A stretch of DNA of 64,000 nt, from the NCBI GenBank assembly GCA_025330725.1, contig JAIWND010000047.1, forward strand, positions 62,001 through 126,000. Reading direction: 5' to 3'. The position numbers and the translations under genes are program-made. This document shows positions 47,781 through 57,829 of the stretch, piece after piece. Under the pieces are notes generated by a model. It saw only the letters and a program-made list of their open reading frames with translations, did not search any database and was not told the DNA's origin. Origin of the DNA: Chlamydoabsidia padenii (taxonomy: Eukaryota; Mucoromycota; Mucoromycetes; Mucorales; Cunninghamellaceae). Numbering within the stretch: the stretch's first letter is position 1; the number at the start of each line of letters is the position of its first letter.

Positions 47781-48466
47781 GATGAAATGCAACTATTTTA
47801 TCGTGATGGACAACAAACAGCGTCAGAAGCCATCTCGGCGGCATACATCGCCCCATCCATGACTCCTTATCTCCATGTGAACCCCAGTTTTAGGTAAAAA
47901 CCAGAAAAAGACAATGACAATCAAATATAGGTGCTTTAACTGCTACTTTTTTATTATTATTAATAGGATGTATAAGATCGACACAAAAACTTTTGAAGTC
48001 GTTGATTCTCTCACCTATATGGCTAACCTTGATCAAGCAGATTCATGGATTGATGAACCGGTAAAGAAAGAAAAAGACCTTTGTTATGACAATTGATACT
48101 CATGTACTTTACTTATAGAATTGGCATTTGGAATATTCAGCCAAAGAAGCATTTGGTACACCGGACACTCAAGTATTGACAGCAGGATGGTGGCATAATG
48201 TGACGGAGGATATGGAATCAAACATGGATACCTTTGAAAAGTACTGGCAATACCGTGGTAGATTTGCACCTAGAACACCAGAATGTCAAGGCGAATGTCG
48301 ATCCAACACCATTTGTAACATTCGAGCAGGCAAATCAGAATTACGTTGTGATTATGATTCTGATGCCTTGCCAGGCACCCTTGACCGACATGCTACATTC
48401 TCCCATCTACAACAACAACAACAACATCCTTGTGGTTTAATATTTACAGGTAACCATCATTTATGA
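46005..48466 (+). CDS. acid sphingomyelinase-like phosphodiesterase with saposin-B domain
   Basis: Nine exons: 46005-46292, 46366-46416, 46482-46676, 46730-46820, 46888-47393, 47469-47665, 47780-47893, 47967-48060, 48119-48466; 627 residues. Signal peptide (MKKLVLLLLLSQNIYLSQA), then a saposin-B domain (CSSCISALQLV ... NVCKR ... CQGVVQEQAPIF). The calcineurin-like phosphoesterase core has all metal motifs: LSDWHVDPDY, GIMTGDIPPH, AVGNHEA, IIGHIAPGD and FFGHTH. A Cys-rich C-terminal region follows (CQGECRSNTIC). Homologues are secreted or vacuolar zinc enzymes that cut sphingomyelin or related phosphodiesters to ceramide; fungal substrates are less certain. Intron 2 starts GC (AGG|GCAAGT, 46417). 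Intron 6 is largely T25 followed by A37. Confidence 0.92.
47717..47778. repeat. T25-A37 perfect inverted homopolymer pair in an intron
   Basis: 25 T followed directly by 37 A. The acceptor AG of intron 6 of the sphingomyelinase-like gene is the last A plus the next G, with no pyrimidine tract next to it. Confidence 0.9.
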
Positions 48467-49550
48467 TGGTAGCCTCCCCCCTTATCTATATATAGTCTTG
48501 GTTTTAGTTTAAATGAATCAATCAATAAACACGCTGCTCTTTTTGCTTTTTTTACTCCTTTTAATTACCCCCCTAGTGAAAACAGATGGATCTTGATTAA
48601 TGCAAGTGAATGTCTGTGGGTAAATTAAAATCCCGACATTGGTGCCTCGTCTTTTTTATTATGTTGTCTTTCTCCTGTTTTTTTTCCTCTTTTTCAAGAT
48701 GCTTCTTCTTGACAATCTGTCTGAGTGTATAACTAGTTGTTGAATGGACCGACATACTACGCAACACTAATATATTTCTGGGTGTGGTGGTACGACCGAC
48801 AACATCTACTCAGCAAAGGATTCATGGGCTCTTAATGTAACAGCAACAATAACAACATCATCATCGACCCCTGCCATGATGAAGGTCAAGATGGAATGAC
48901 TAGTTTGAAGATGGTCAACATTGACTCTATTATTATACAAGCAAATAAAAAAGGGAGGAGTTGTCTTTTAACTGTATTAACATAAATCTATTTTATTTGC
49001 ATATAGGGGATCTAATCATTGAAGATCTTTGGGTTTATCTGTACGACAACTCGGTGATCTAAAAGAGTAATCATCGGATCGGAAGTAAGTTTTGAAAAAC
49101 CAAGGTAACATAATATTTTTAACTTGTCCTTCTTGAACTCGCAGCTGCTTTACATTATAGGTCATACATGAAATGGGCTCCATTGAAAAATGTAAGTAAA
49201 AAAAAAAAAAATAGGCAAAAAGGAACCAAAGGGCATTATTAACCTCATGAAATTTTAATTTGAAATCTACGAATGAGATTGAATATAGTAAATTACACCA
49301 ACAAGGCGGGTTTTATAAATAATAATGGGGGAAGCCTTCCCTTACAATGATTGGATTGGATTACACAATAACACGGGTACCCTCGATTCTATTTAAATAC
49401 ACTAAAACTGTCATCTCCTTCTTCTTCTTCTTCTTCTTCTTCTTCTTCTTTTAACCTACTCATTCTCATTCATTTAACGCTGGTCGTTCACCCACCCCTT
49501 CCTTTTTGTATATTAACAACCCCATTAACTCTCTTTTATAAAACAACAAC
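48467..49550. other. spacer between sphingomyelinase-like and DPBB genes
   Basis: Holds a motif copy at 48624-48640 (minus strand GTCGGGATTTTAA), GGCGGGTTTTATAAA near 49304, and a (CTT)n microsatellite at 49418-49450 in the presumed DPBB promoter. No gene is seen. Confidence 0.5.
49418..49450 (+). repeat. (CTT)n microsatellite
   Basis: Eleven CTT units about 100 bp upstream of the DPBB gene, on the pyrimidine-rich strand typical of strong fungal promoters. Confidence 0.9.
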
Positions 49551-49946
49551 ATGCGCTCAACTAGTCTTTTATTCGTCTTGATGATGTTTGTCACTCTGAT
49601 TGTGGCTGCTCCTATTGACAAGCGTGGGTCTACTTATTCTGGCACTGGTACTTGGTTCCTTCCTGCCACTGAAGGTGGTTCCACTGGTGCATGTGGTCCT
49701 AAAGAAGGCAACAACTCTCCCATCGTCGCCCTCAATGCGCCTCAATACGGTAACATGAGCAAGAAATCTAGCTGGTGTGGTAAAAAGATCAAAATCACTG
49801 GTCCCAAGGGATCTGTTACTGCCACCGTCAACGATGCATGCCCCGAGTGCAAATCAGGCGATTTGGACCTGACGCCTGTGCTCTTCAAGAAGGTGATTGG
49901 TGACATGAATATCGGCGTTGGCAAGATCAAATGGCATGCAATTTAG
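49551..49946 (+). CDS. secreted double-psi beta-barrel protein (RlpA/expansin-like)
   Basis: Single exon, 131 residues. Signal peptide (MRSTSLLFVLMMFVTLIVAA), then a KR pair (PIDKR) suggesting Kex2 processing. The DPBB fold is shown by GTGTWFLPATEGGSTGACGP, SPIVALNAPQYG, SWCGKKIKITGPKGSVTATV, the catalytic-site-like NDACPECKSGDLDLTP and a final GVGKIKWHAI. Four cysteines pair as in barwin-like proteins. The Asp in NDACPEC and the HVDL-equivalent DLDL match fungal RlpA-like proteins, which loosen wall polysaccharides or act in host and hyphal surface contact. No carbohydrate-binding domain is attached. Pyrimidine-rich promoter and compact gene suggest high expression (inference). Confidence 0.9.
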   Translation: MRSTSLLFVLMMFVTLIVAAPIDKRGSTYSGTGTWFLPATEGGSTGACGPKEGNNSPIVALNAPQYGNMSKKSSWCGKKIKITGPKGSVTATVNDACPECKSGDLDLTPVLFKKVIGDMNIGVGKIKWHAI

Positions 49947-50328
49947 AAGGACTCTTCCATATACTGTTAAAGATAGTACTTTTGTAATCTCTTTTAAAAA
50001 ATGTATCTTTTATAATAAAAACCTATATACAAATCTCAAACTCAATATCTTTTAATCCCCCGCCTTTATGAAACGCCGATGATATGGTGCTGATTAAAGA
50101 TGCCTGACCTCTTTGAAAGTTGTGTTGTCATTCTACATGTATACACATCAACAAATTTGCAGCACATGGAGGGTGTTGAGCATTTGTCCTTTTGGAGAAA
50201 GGATGCAGGGGTATTTTCGCTATTGACCTATGCCAATACTTGAAATATAAAAATAGTATTGTTACACTACAGTACATAGATAAAATTCTGCTTTAGTTTT
50301 TAAACGTCGGAAGGGCGCATTGAAATAA
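49947..50328. other. spacer after the DPBB gene
   Basis: Contains an AATAAAA polyadenylation-like signal near 50013 and a GGCGGGGGATTAA motif-like sequence (minus strand) near 50053. No gene is seen. Confidence 0.4.
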
Positions 50329-51118
50329 ATGACGTTTTTCTTCAACAAATTATTACGAGCTGCTCATCATGTGGAATTGCTGGCCTTTCGCGTGCAAGCT
50401 GAGTGCGTGTCAACTATGATGCATCTATCCGATTGGTAAGAATCAGTAATTTTATCCCAACAATAACCTCCTTTAATAAATACTTTTTTTGTAAAAAAAA
50501 AAAAAACAAAAAACACTAGCACATAGCAACAAGAGTGAAGTCCATAAAATCCTCTACTCGTGGCTAATGTAATCCCACTATAGTGGTAAGTTTGGTTTTT
50601 ATCACCTTGTAATGACTGGTTCCTTTGGCTAACTGTTGTTATTCTGAAATCGTATGAAGCTTGGATTGACAACAAAAGTGGACAAAGTCGTTGCAAGTTT
50701 GCTCAAAGAACGTGTATCCCCTCTTCCGTCAATGTTGGTGTCAAACGTGGATTTATCCTGGTACGTCTGACGATCTCCTTTGGTATTAATTGGGCTCTTG
50801 ACGTTCTTCGTATCCGTAGATCTCGGCATGGGATAGCTTTGTATGGACTGGGAACTCTTTTGGGTAGGTATGGTTTTATTCTGGTAAGCACGAATCCTAA
50901 TTGAAATCAAATGGCTTTTATTAACATTTTTTATTTTTATAATAGACCTTTGCACGATATCATCTTGGTCATGTATCCGGCACTCTTCTTTCTTAGTTGG
51001 ACAAGTCTTCCTGGTATGTATTTTTGTTTTTGTGTGTGTGTGGTGGGGAATACTAAATGATCTTGCTAACTGTCCTCTTTTTGTAGTAGTACCTGGCATG
51101 TCTCCTGGCACACAGTGA
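50329..51118 (+). pseudogene. possible multi-exon membrane-protein gene, probably decayed
   Basis: An ATG at 50329 opens TFFFNKLLRAAHHVELLAF and runs to a good donor at 50436. Later blocks with splice-like borders read WFLWLTVVILKSYEAWIDNK (from about 50612), TISFGINWALDVLRIRRSRH (about 50768-50830), GIALYGLGTLLGRYGFIL, PLHDIILVMYPALFFLSWTS (about 50947-51015) and a short end at 51118. The blocks are hydrophobic and look coding. I could not join exons 1-3 without a stop, so it is either a decayed gene or one with unusual small exons. No family is recognised. Confidence 0.3.
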
Positions 51119-51208
51119 TGCTTGATCGGTACCAACCATCCAAACTAAAAGTGATAGACCTCTCATCAGTATAGTACGTAAGTAAGCAAAAAAAAGTGGT
51201 GTAATAAG

Positions 51209-51276
51209 TAATGACGCCTGTGTACTAACTGAGTCATGAATATTGGTGTTGGCCATATCAAGTGGCACGCTATTTA
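51209..51276 (+). pseudogene. 3' fragment of a DPBB gene
   Basis: ATGAATATTGGTGTTGGCCA (51237 onward) continues to encode NIGVGHIKWHAI and stop, the same ending as the intact DPBB gene 1.3 kb upstream (NIGVGKIKWHAI). ACGCCTGTG just before matches the upstream part of that gene's 3' end, with a deletion between. It is therefore the broken end of a tandem duplicate. Confidence 0.75.
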
Positions 51277-52061
51277 AAATAAAAAAGTGACCTCTCTACT
51301 GTTGTGGGTACACCACTCGAATCCAGCTATGGATTGTCATTATACAGAATCCACCTTTTTAATTATATTCTCTTCTCCTGATTACTCCGCCTCTCCCCCT
51401 CATTATATTGTACAAGTTATCCTGTAGAATCATTTATCCACCTATAGCTTAGATTTTTGTCATTGATAAAGAATGATCAGTTATTTTTTTGTCCCAATAA
51501 ACGTTTAACCTTTATAACAAAACCAATCTACTCCACTCTGTCTTCTTGTGGGTGTTGTCATTTTTGCCGTATAGCAAAAGTCTATATGACAAATGATGGT
51601 ACAGCAAAAATAACAATGTCCGATTTTTTCTTATTTGATTCTCACTCCTTTTTCTTTGTCCATTATGTACATCTTCTCTTTTTACTCTTAATTCATTTTT
51701 TCACATAATCCGCCATTTTTATAATATGTAAGTTCATCTACACATCTATTTGTATCATAATAATAAACAAGTATGAATGTCTTTATTATCGTTATATGCC
51801 ACGCTTTATGACCATGTCCATTGTCTTTGTTGTTTTTTAAATCGCGACATAAAAAGGCAGATCAAATCCAGGTAAACCTGCCCGAAAGTTTATTAGGTAA
51901 GAATACAATAGGGAAAGTTCTAATACTAGGTAAGGTTAAATAAAATGGGTTTAATCACCAAGATAAAAATAAAAAAAAAATACAAATGTGTAATACTAGA
52001 GTATGAAAAGAGGAAAGGGAATAATAAATCGAAATCAAAGAGTTGGTAGCCAGAAGACAAG
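51277..52061. other. spacer downstream of the G-beta gene
   Basis: AT-rich with a TTTTTAAATCGCGACAT motif-like block near 51837. No gene is seen. Confidence 0.4.
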
Positions 52062-53327
52062 TTAAGCCCACACCTATGTTGTATTTTTTTTTTTTTTTTT
52101 TTAAAAAAAAAAAGAAGGACCAAGTTAACCAAATGATATACAGTTAAGAGAGATATAAAATATTACCTTGAGGAAGCTATCCCAGCTACCAGTACAAACG
52201 GCCATACCGTCACTTGATACACCGAGACAAGAGACTCGATTGTCGTGACCATTCAAGACACCCACACGTTCACCCTTGAGTGAGTCCCAAACATGACAGC
52301 TGAAATCATCGTAACCAGCAAACAACAATCGACCAGAGATAGAGAAGCCAACAGAGGTGATCCCATGTAGAATGCTTTCGCTTTGGTAGACATTCATTTC
52401 ACGATCAGCACGTAGATCAAACAAACGACAGCTTGCATCATCAGACCCAGTACCTACAGCCATACCATTAGGAAAGAATCTATTTTCCCCCAAGGGAGAT
52501 TTAAAGTAGGTTAACAGATGATCATCATTTACTACTACTACTTACTGGACAGAGTTGATATCCGATTCATGACCCACAAACGTTTGCACACACTTTTGTG
52601 TCCGCATATCCCATATTTTAGCCGTAGCATCACACGCCGCCGACACAAACAGATTCGGATCATGAGGTGCCACTGAGAGACTCATGACATCACCAGTATG
52701 ATCTGCGAATTCTTGCAATTTCACCCCCGCATCGACATCCCACAGCATACAAGTCATATCCCCCGAGCTCGTCAGAATCCGCCGATCGTCCAAAAACCGA
52801 CAACAACTGAGATAACCAGTATGAGCTGACAGTTCACGCGCCGGGCGTACAGGACCTTCACGAGATGTCAAATTATAGATCGAGCATACATTGTCCAAAC
52901 CACCACAAGCGGCAAAGTTACCCGAGGGAGAATAAGCACAGGTCATCACCCAGGATGAACGTAAAGGCACGGCATGGAGTTTGTTGGTGGTGTAGGCGTT
53001 CCAGACGATCAATTTGCCATCTTGTGAGGCAGATACCAAGTGTTGCCCATCTTGAGCCCAATGCATGGCGTATATCTTGGCGAGATGACCACGTAAATGG
53101 CGCCGCACTTTCATGACTAGACGAGGAAGAGGTTCAACACCTTTTGCCATTGTGGGGACTATATAAAAAAGAAAGAGTTAACAAAACAGTATTTTTGGTG
53201 GGGGATACGATTACTTACGAGTTGTGTCGCTGAGTGCTTCGCGTCGTTGCTTGATTCTTTCCTTTAGTAATTCAGCTTCACGTCGTGCAGCAGCAATGCG
53301 TTCAGTTGTGGCATCTTGTTTGTTCAT
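52062..53327 (-). CDS. heterotrimeric G-protein beta subunit
   Basis: Four exons: 53327-53219, 53158-52546, 52479-52167, 52073-52062; 348 residues. An N-terminal coiled coil ([20 protein letters not shown], the gamma-binding helix) is followed by seven WD40 blades: [90 protein letters not shown] and [10 protein letters not shown]. These are G-beta signatures, not general WD40. The last exon is only 12 bases, reached over a 93-base intron with a T/A tract, and gives the family ending KVWA plus stop. It works with G-alpha and G-gamma in pheromone, nutrient or dimorphism signalling at the plasma membrane. Mucoralean fungi carry several paralogues, so the number is not assigned. Confidence 0.93.
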
Positions 53328-54136
53328 TGTAGATGAGTCCCAGTCTGTTCGTTATAATGGTGAGTCGTGAGAATGATGATGGATCGAATATAATATAAAA
53401 AGGGGGGAATGATTTGTCGATAACGTATATGTTTAAACGCTTTTGCTTGATTATCTTCTTGAAGTTTAAGTGAATAAACGTTGGTATACAGAGGATGATG
53501 TCAAGGAAAAAAAAATAAAAAAAAAGAGGAAAGAAACAAAATAATAATAATGTCCCTGTCTGAAAAATCAAATAGAAAATCGGCGGGGTTGGAATATGAT
53601 CTTTGCTTGGTGTTTTTCCCCTCCTGTTCCTGACTTGTCTTTTGCATAGCAGGGCATACATACTCATCCAATCGAGAGAATGGGAATAGAAGAACTATTT
53701 TTAAAAAAAAACTTTGATGATAAGCCATTGTTCACTGTTTTGTTGTTAACACCCATGGTAAGAGTGGACAGGCGGAGATACAATTGTATATTGGTATGAA
53801 ACCACGTTTTTTCTACCCATTGAGTACGAGAGCTGATCAAAGAAAAAGAAGGAGGGAAAAAATACTTTCCCGAGTTCCCAAATAGTATTTCCTTGGCCTT
53901 CCATATCCATAATGTCAAAAAAGTACTTGTAGTTTCATCATCTTTGTATCACATCCATTAGATCTGGTCAGACAACAATGGAGGGAATGTTTATTATGAA
54001 AGAAGAAGAAAAGGAGCTAGATTCTTACTCTTGTCATTTAAAAAAACTTTTCTATAATGGATCAGGGACTTTTATTCATGTTAGGTTGCGTAGATGACAT
54101 TAGAGGGTGAGAGTTGAGGTTGACTTGGGGATGACT
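53328..54136. other. spacer upstream of G-beta, then start of the repeat cluster
   Basis: A GGCGGGGTTGGAAT motif-like sequence is near 53582. No gene is supported. Confidence 0.4.
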
Positions 54137-54402
54137 CGGCGCACAGAATATGGGTATTCGGCGTTTGAAAATGAAGGTTCCTTCTGTCTAGTAAAAATAA
54201 AATAATCTTCGTCGCAAAGGACAGGTAAAAAGTCCTCGCAAGCATGAAATGACTGACACAAAGGTCTTGGTGCCTGGCTTTTGCGGTAAAGTATGTTGAA
54301 AATGTACCATAGTATGCACATGGCTACTTTAATCATTAGCATCTATTGACAATTGAGCGAGTAGTACTCTTACCAAATCTTAGTAGGGAATCAAGAACGG
54401 GC
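54137..54402 (+). repeat. dispersed repeat family, copy B
   Basis: Full-length match to copy A at 33485-33736 with small gaps, in the same strand orientation. It starts GGCGCACAGAAT and ends near AACGGGCGGGGTTCGAAAAC, a motif copy, as copy A ends in ACGGGATTTTAAAA. Confidence 0.75.
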
Positions 54403-54448
54403 GGGGTTCGAAAACGAACTTTCGCTCACTCTTCTCTCTTTTACAAAT

Positions 54449-54590
54449 GACAGGTAAGAATCATCGTAAGCTTGGACTGACTGACACAAGGGTCTTCCGG
54501 CTTGGCTTTTACGGTAAGGTATGTTGGAAATATGCCATAGTATTTACATGGCTACTTTAATCATCAGTATCCGTTGACAATGGAGCGAGT
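54449..54590 (+). repeat. dispersed repeat family, copy C (5'-truncated)
   Basis: Matches the 3' half of copies A and B from GACAGGTAAGAATCATCGTA through GAGCGAGTGG. Lies 46 bp after copy B, in direct orientation. Confidence 0.7.
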
Positions 54591-54990
54591 GGTGCACTTT
54601 CCGTGCGCTTAGCATTTCCCTGGCGCACCAGCAAACTTGCAAAACTCCAAATCAGCGGGCTTTTAATGAAGTTTATGCGCCAGCGGATGAAAATCGATTC
54701 AAGAGTGAAAAGAATGCTTAACTTACATATAGCTCTATATATATATAGACTGTATAGCACATAATACGAGTTATGAATCAATGATGTACATGTACCAAAA
54801 CTTTCACAAGGACTGCTTTCTTAATTGAAAGCCATTGATACAGGGAACATCATACCCAAACATGAGTACCGATCACATTTATCCATTCGAGGGTTATCTA
54901 CGCACTTAATGATAACGCAAAGAGAGAGAAAAAGAGAAAGAAAAGTGCAAAATGGCATTATTATAATATTATATCAATCAAAAAAGTGTT
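54591..54990. other. spacer
   Basis: Nothing recognised apart from a short (TA) run near 54736. Confidence 0.4.
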
Positions 54991-55626
54991 CTAACATGTG
55001 TATTGATGGCCAACAGGGAAAGTGGAATCGCGGCAAATACTGGTTTGATCACTAGTGAAGCTGAATCCACACTTGTTGTTTGAGCAAGATTTCCATGTTC
55101 GTTTACCCAAAGCTTTCTTGTCAGTTACAGTCTTGTTGGAACCAAAGTAATGATGATCTTCAGGAAGATCCACACCAGAGATATACACATCAGGCTTGAG
55201 ATGGGCTAAACTGAGCAAGGAAGAGGGAAGTTCGTCACGCTTGGTATTGCCCATCAAGTTACGGACCCAAGTAGCAAAGAGTCTAGCGCTATAAGTGGTG
55301 CCAAAGATAAAGACAGCATCAAAAGTCGAACAGTACAGATTGGTCACATCACTTGTGGACCATTGTGCTTCAATGCCCGAGATCCAAGAAGTACCATGGT
55401 GAGCATTTTGGTAATTGTCCCATTGGTCCGCAATCGCACCTGCATAAGCTTTAGCAATTTCGACACCAGAGTTATAGAAACACTGTGTCAAGTGTTGGTT
55501 CATAATAAGACCAGTTACCACAGCCACTCTGTTGCCAGTCACTTGCACTGTCGCTCGTTCTTCCAAAGGAATGGCAAACACAGAACCCAAAAAGTAAATG
55601 ATGCTGAAGAAAGAAAGGAAACGCAT
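54991..55626 (-). CDS. secreted protein of unknown function, 211 residues
   Basis: Single exon. The N-terminus MRFLSFFSIIYFLGSVFA is a signal peptide with cleavage before IPLEERA. The mature protein has a compact-looking first part (VQVTGNRVAVVTGLIMNQ, VEIAKAYAGAIADQWDNYQN, DAVFIFGTTYSARLFATWVR), a dibasic site (NTKRDE), and a Cys-rich C-terminus (KSCSNNKCGF ... SICRDST ... YTC) with six cysteines after residue 90. One NKT glycosylation site is present. I do not recognise the family. The gene lies between the repeat cluster and the nested transposons, a typical setting for lineage-specific secreted proteins. Confidence 0.7.
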   Translation of the reverse strand: MRFLSFFSIIYFLGSVFAIPLEERATVQVTGNRVAVVTGLIMNQHLTQCFYNSGVEIAKAYAGAIADQWDNYQNAHHGTSWISGIEAQWSTSDVTNLYCSTFDAVFIFGTTYSARLFATWVRNLMGNTKRDELPSSLLSLAHLKPDVYISGVDLPEDHHYFGSNKTVTDKKALGKRTWKSCSNNKCGFSFTSDQTSICRDSTFPVGHQYTC

Positions 55627-56097
55627 TTCTATATATAAAAAAAGGAATGATGAGTGCTCTGTTTTCCTGGATTGAAAGTCCTTGATCTTTTTTATTTTAC
55701 CTTGATCAGTGTTGGTCGAGTAGAATGAAGGAAAAAAAAAAAAAAGAAACTGGCTTGAAAGATGTGTATTTATATTAACGAAGAGTGTACTGGTGCCGTG
55801 CGCTCAAAAAGTGGCGCGCAATAATACGTTTTGATCCCACTCCTTATTATGTGTTGTACAAAGTACTGATTCCACAGATATGCGTAAATCATCCAAATAT
55901 GGACATGCTTAAGTTTAAGACTCAATAAGGAAATTACATTTCTTCTCAATCATGTATTCTGATTTGTAATGAATACTTAAAACTATGCATGGATTGTCGT
56001 TACAAACGACTGGAACCCTGTTGTCCTTATGTTCCACTGCATTTCAAGTTCTTCCTCTTGTCGAAGTAAAAAACGTATTATGCACATTTCGGGATAT
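55627..56097. other. spacer up to the left end of the outer transposon
   Basis: AT-rich promoter of the secreted-protein gene. No further gene is seen. Confidence 0.4.
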
Positions 56098-56204
56098 AGG
56101 CTGCTCTCAATACACCTTAATTCGTCTCGCCATCCGTCTCGCCAATGCCGTCCTCCCAAACTCTAAAATCCCAAAAAAAGAAAAGGTTTGTTGCACGGCG
56201 AGAC
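56098..56204 (+). repeat. left terminal inverted repeat of the outer transposon
   Basis: Inverted match to 62207-62315, with internal GTCTCGCC and GGCGAGAC units. Confidence 0.9.
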
Positions 56205-56489
56205 CTAAAAAAAGTAACGGCGAGACGACTTGTGCTAAATGATTATCCGATTGGCGAGACGGTTTTTAGCCAATGAGAAGCGATAAAAATCAGGGTCCTT
56301 AATACATGAGCATCCCCAACGCACTTTCCAAAAAACTTTTTCAAATTTGACTAAATTTCAGATTTAGAAAGTCACCAAAATGGAAGTCCCAATGGACTTT
56401 CTCTGAAATTTCCATCAGACTCCCAAATAAACAAATAAAATGAAAATGAAAATAAAATAAAAAAAAGTGTACCTGAAAATACTTTAAAA

Positions 56490-57822
56490 ATGAACCATTC
56501 TGACATCGCTACCATTATCGCTGCCCATCGCGCCATCAAAAGAAAACGCAGAGACTTCTTGAATGATTGCATTTTAGCAGTAGTTAAAGAAGAAGAAGAT
56601 GCCGAAGGGGTTCGCCCTGATGGTTCAGTGGTTCGACACCGCATCATTAACAGGTATCGTACGGATGGCAACGAACGTATCATGAGGGACTACTTTGCGG
56701 AACGACCTGTGTACACCGATGAACTTTTCCGCCGTAGATTCCGAATGCGTCGTACATTGTTTATGAAAATCATTGAAGATGTCACAGCATTTGACGATTA
56801 CTTTGTTCAAAAGCGTGATGCAGCGCATGAGCTCGGTCTTTCCCTTATGCAAAAGATCGTTGCTGCGTGTCGTCAGCTTACACTTGGAGTTTCGGCGGAC
56901 ACTTTTGATGAATATGTACGTATTGGTGAAAGTACAGCGATGGAATGCTTGAAGAGGTTCTGTTGTGCTGTTGACGCAATTTACGGAAAAGAGTATTTGA
57001 GGCGTCCAACTCAAGAAGACGTTGATAGATTGCTGATCGAGGGAAAGGAAAGGGGGTTTCCTGGAATGCTTGGTTCTCTGGACTGTATGCATTGGACATG
57101 GAAGAACTGTCCAGCTGCTTGGAAAGGGCAGTTCCAGGGCAGAGGGAAAGAAGCAACTGTTCTACTAGAAGCTGTAGTTTCTAAAGACTTGTGGATCTGG
57201 CATGCCTTTTTTGGTGTTCCTGGTGCTCTGAATGACCGTACTGTCCTGGACCGGTCTCATCTTCTCAGCGAAGCCGCGGAAGGCACCAGCCCTATAGTTG
57301 ACTTTCGTGTCAACAACAATCAGTACACTCAGGGTTACTACCTCACTGACGGCATCTATCCCACATACGCGACCTTTGTCAAATCACTGAAGGACCCACG
57401 ATCCAACAAACAAAGTGTATGTATATATCTCCTGTGAATTTTATGATAAGTATATTAACATTTCTTGTGATGAATAGCTATTTGCAGCAAAACAAGAAGC
57501 AGTTAGAAAGGATGTGGAGCATGCGTTTGGTGTTTTGCAAGGCCGCTTTGCAATCATCAAGCAAGGTGCACGAGTGTGGAAACTGGAAGACATGCATAAA
57601 ATTATGTATGCATGTGTCATTCTCCACAACATGATAGTAGAAGATGAACGAGAAACTGGGGATTTTGAAAAGGTGGCATTTGATACTTCGTTGACTCAAC
57701 AAAACGGAGGCACCTTCGACAATTACCTCCGCCGATACCGTGAAATCAGGGGCAGCAACCAGCATGTGCAATTGCGAGATGATTTGATAGAGCATGTATG
57801 GAATTTATATGGAGACGAATAA
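56490..57822 (+). CDS. Harbinger/ALP1-like DDE nuclease (transposase) of the inner element
   Basis: Two exons: 56490-57416 and 57478-57822; 423 residues. The DDE_Tnp_4 catalytic residues are visible: first Asp in MLGSLDCMHWTWKNCP, second in the FGVPGALNDRTVLDRSH block, Glu in RKDVEHAFGVLQGRFAII. An N-terminal helical part (RDYFAERPVYTDELFRRRFR, RLTLGVSADTFDEYVRIGES-like) matches the plant/fungal ALP1-Harbinger proteins. Both exons are open and the intron is short with good sites. It cuts and joins transposon ends, and needs the partner DNA-binding protein for nuclear import and end recognition in this superfamily. Confidence 0.92.
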
Positions 57823-57829
57823 AAATAAT

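Noticed and set aside
51457..51708. 83-codon plus-strand frame
   Set aside because: Phe/Leu-rich translation of a T-rich spacer with no coding signature.
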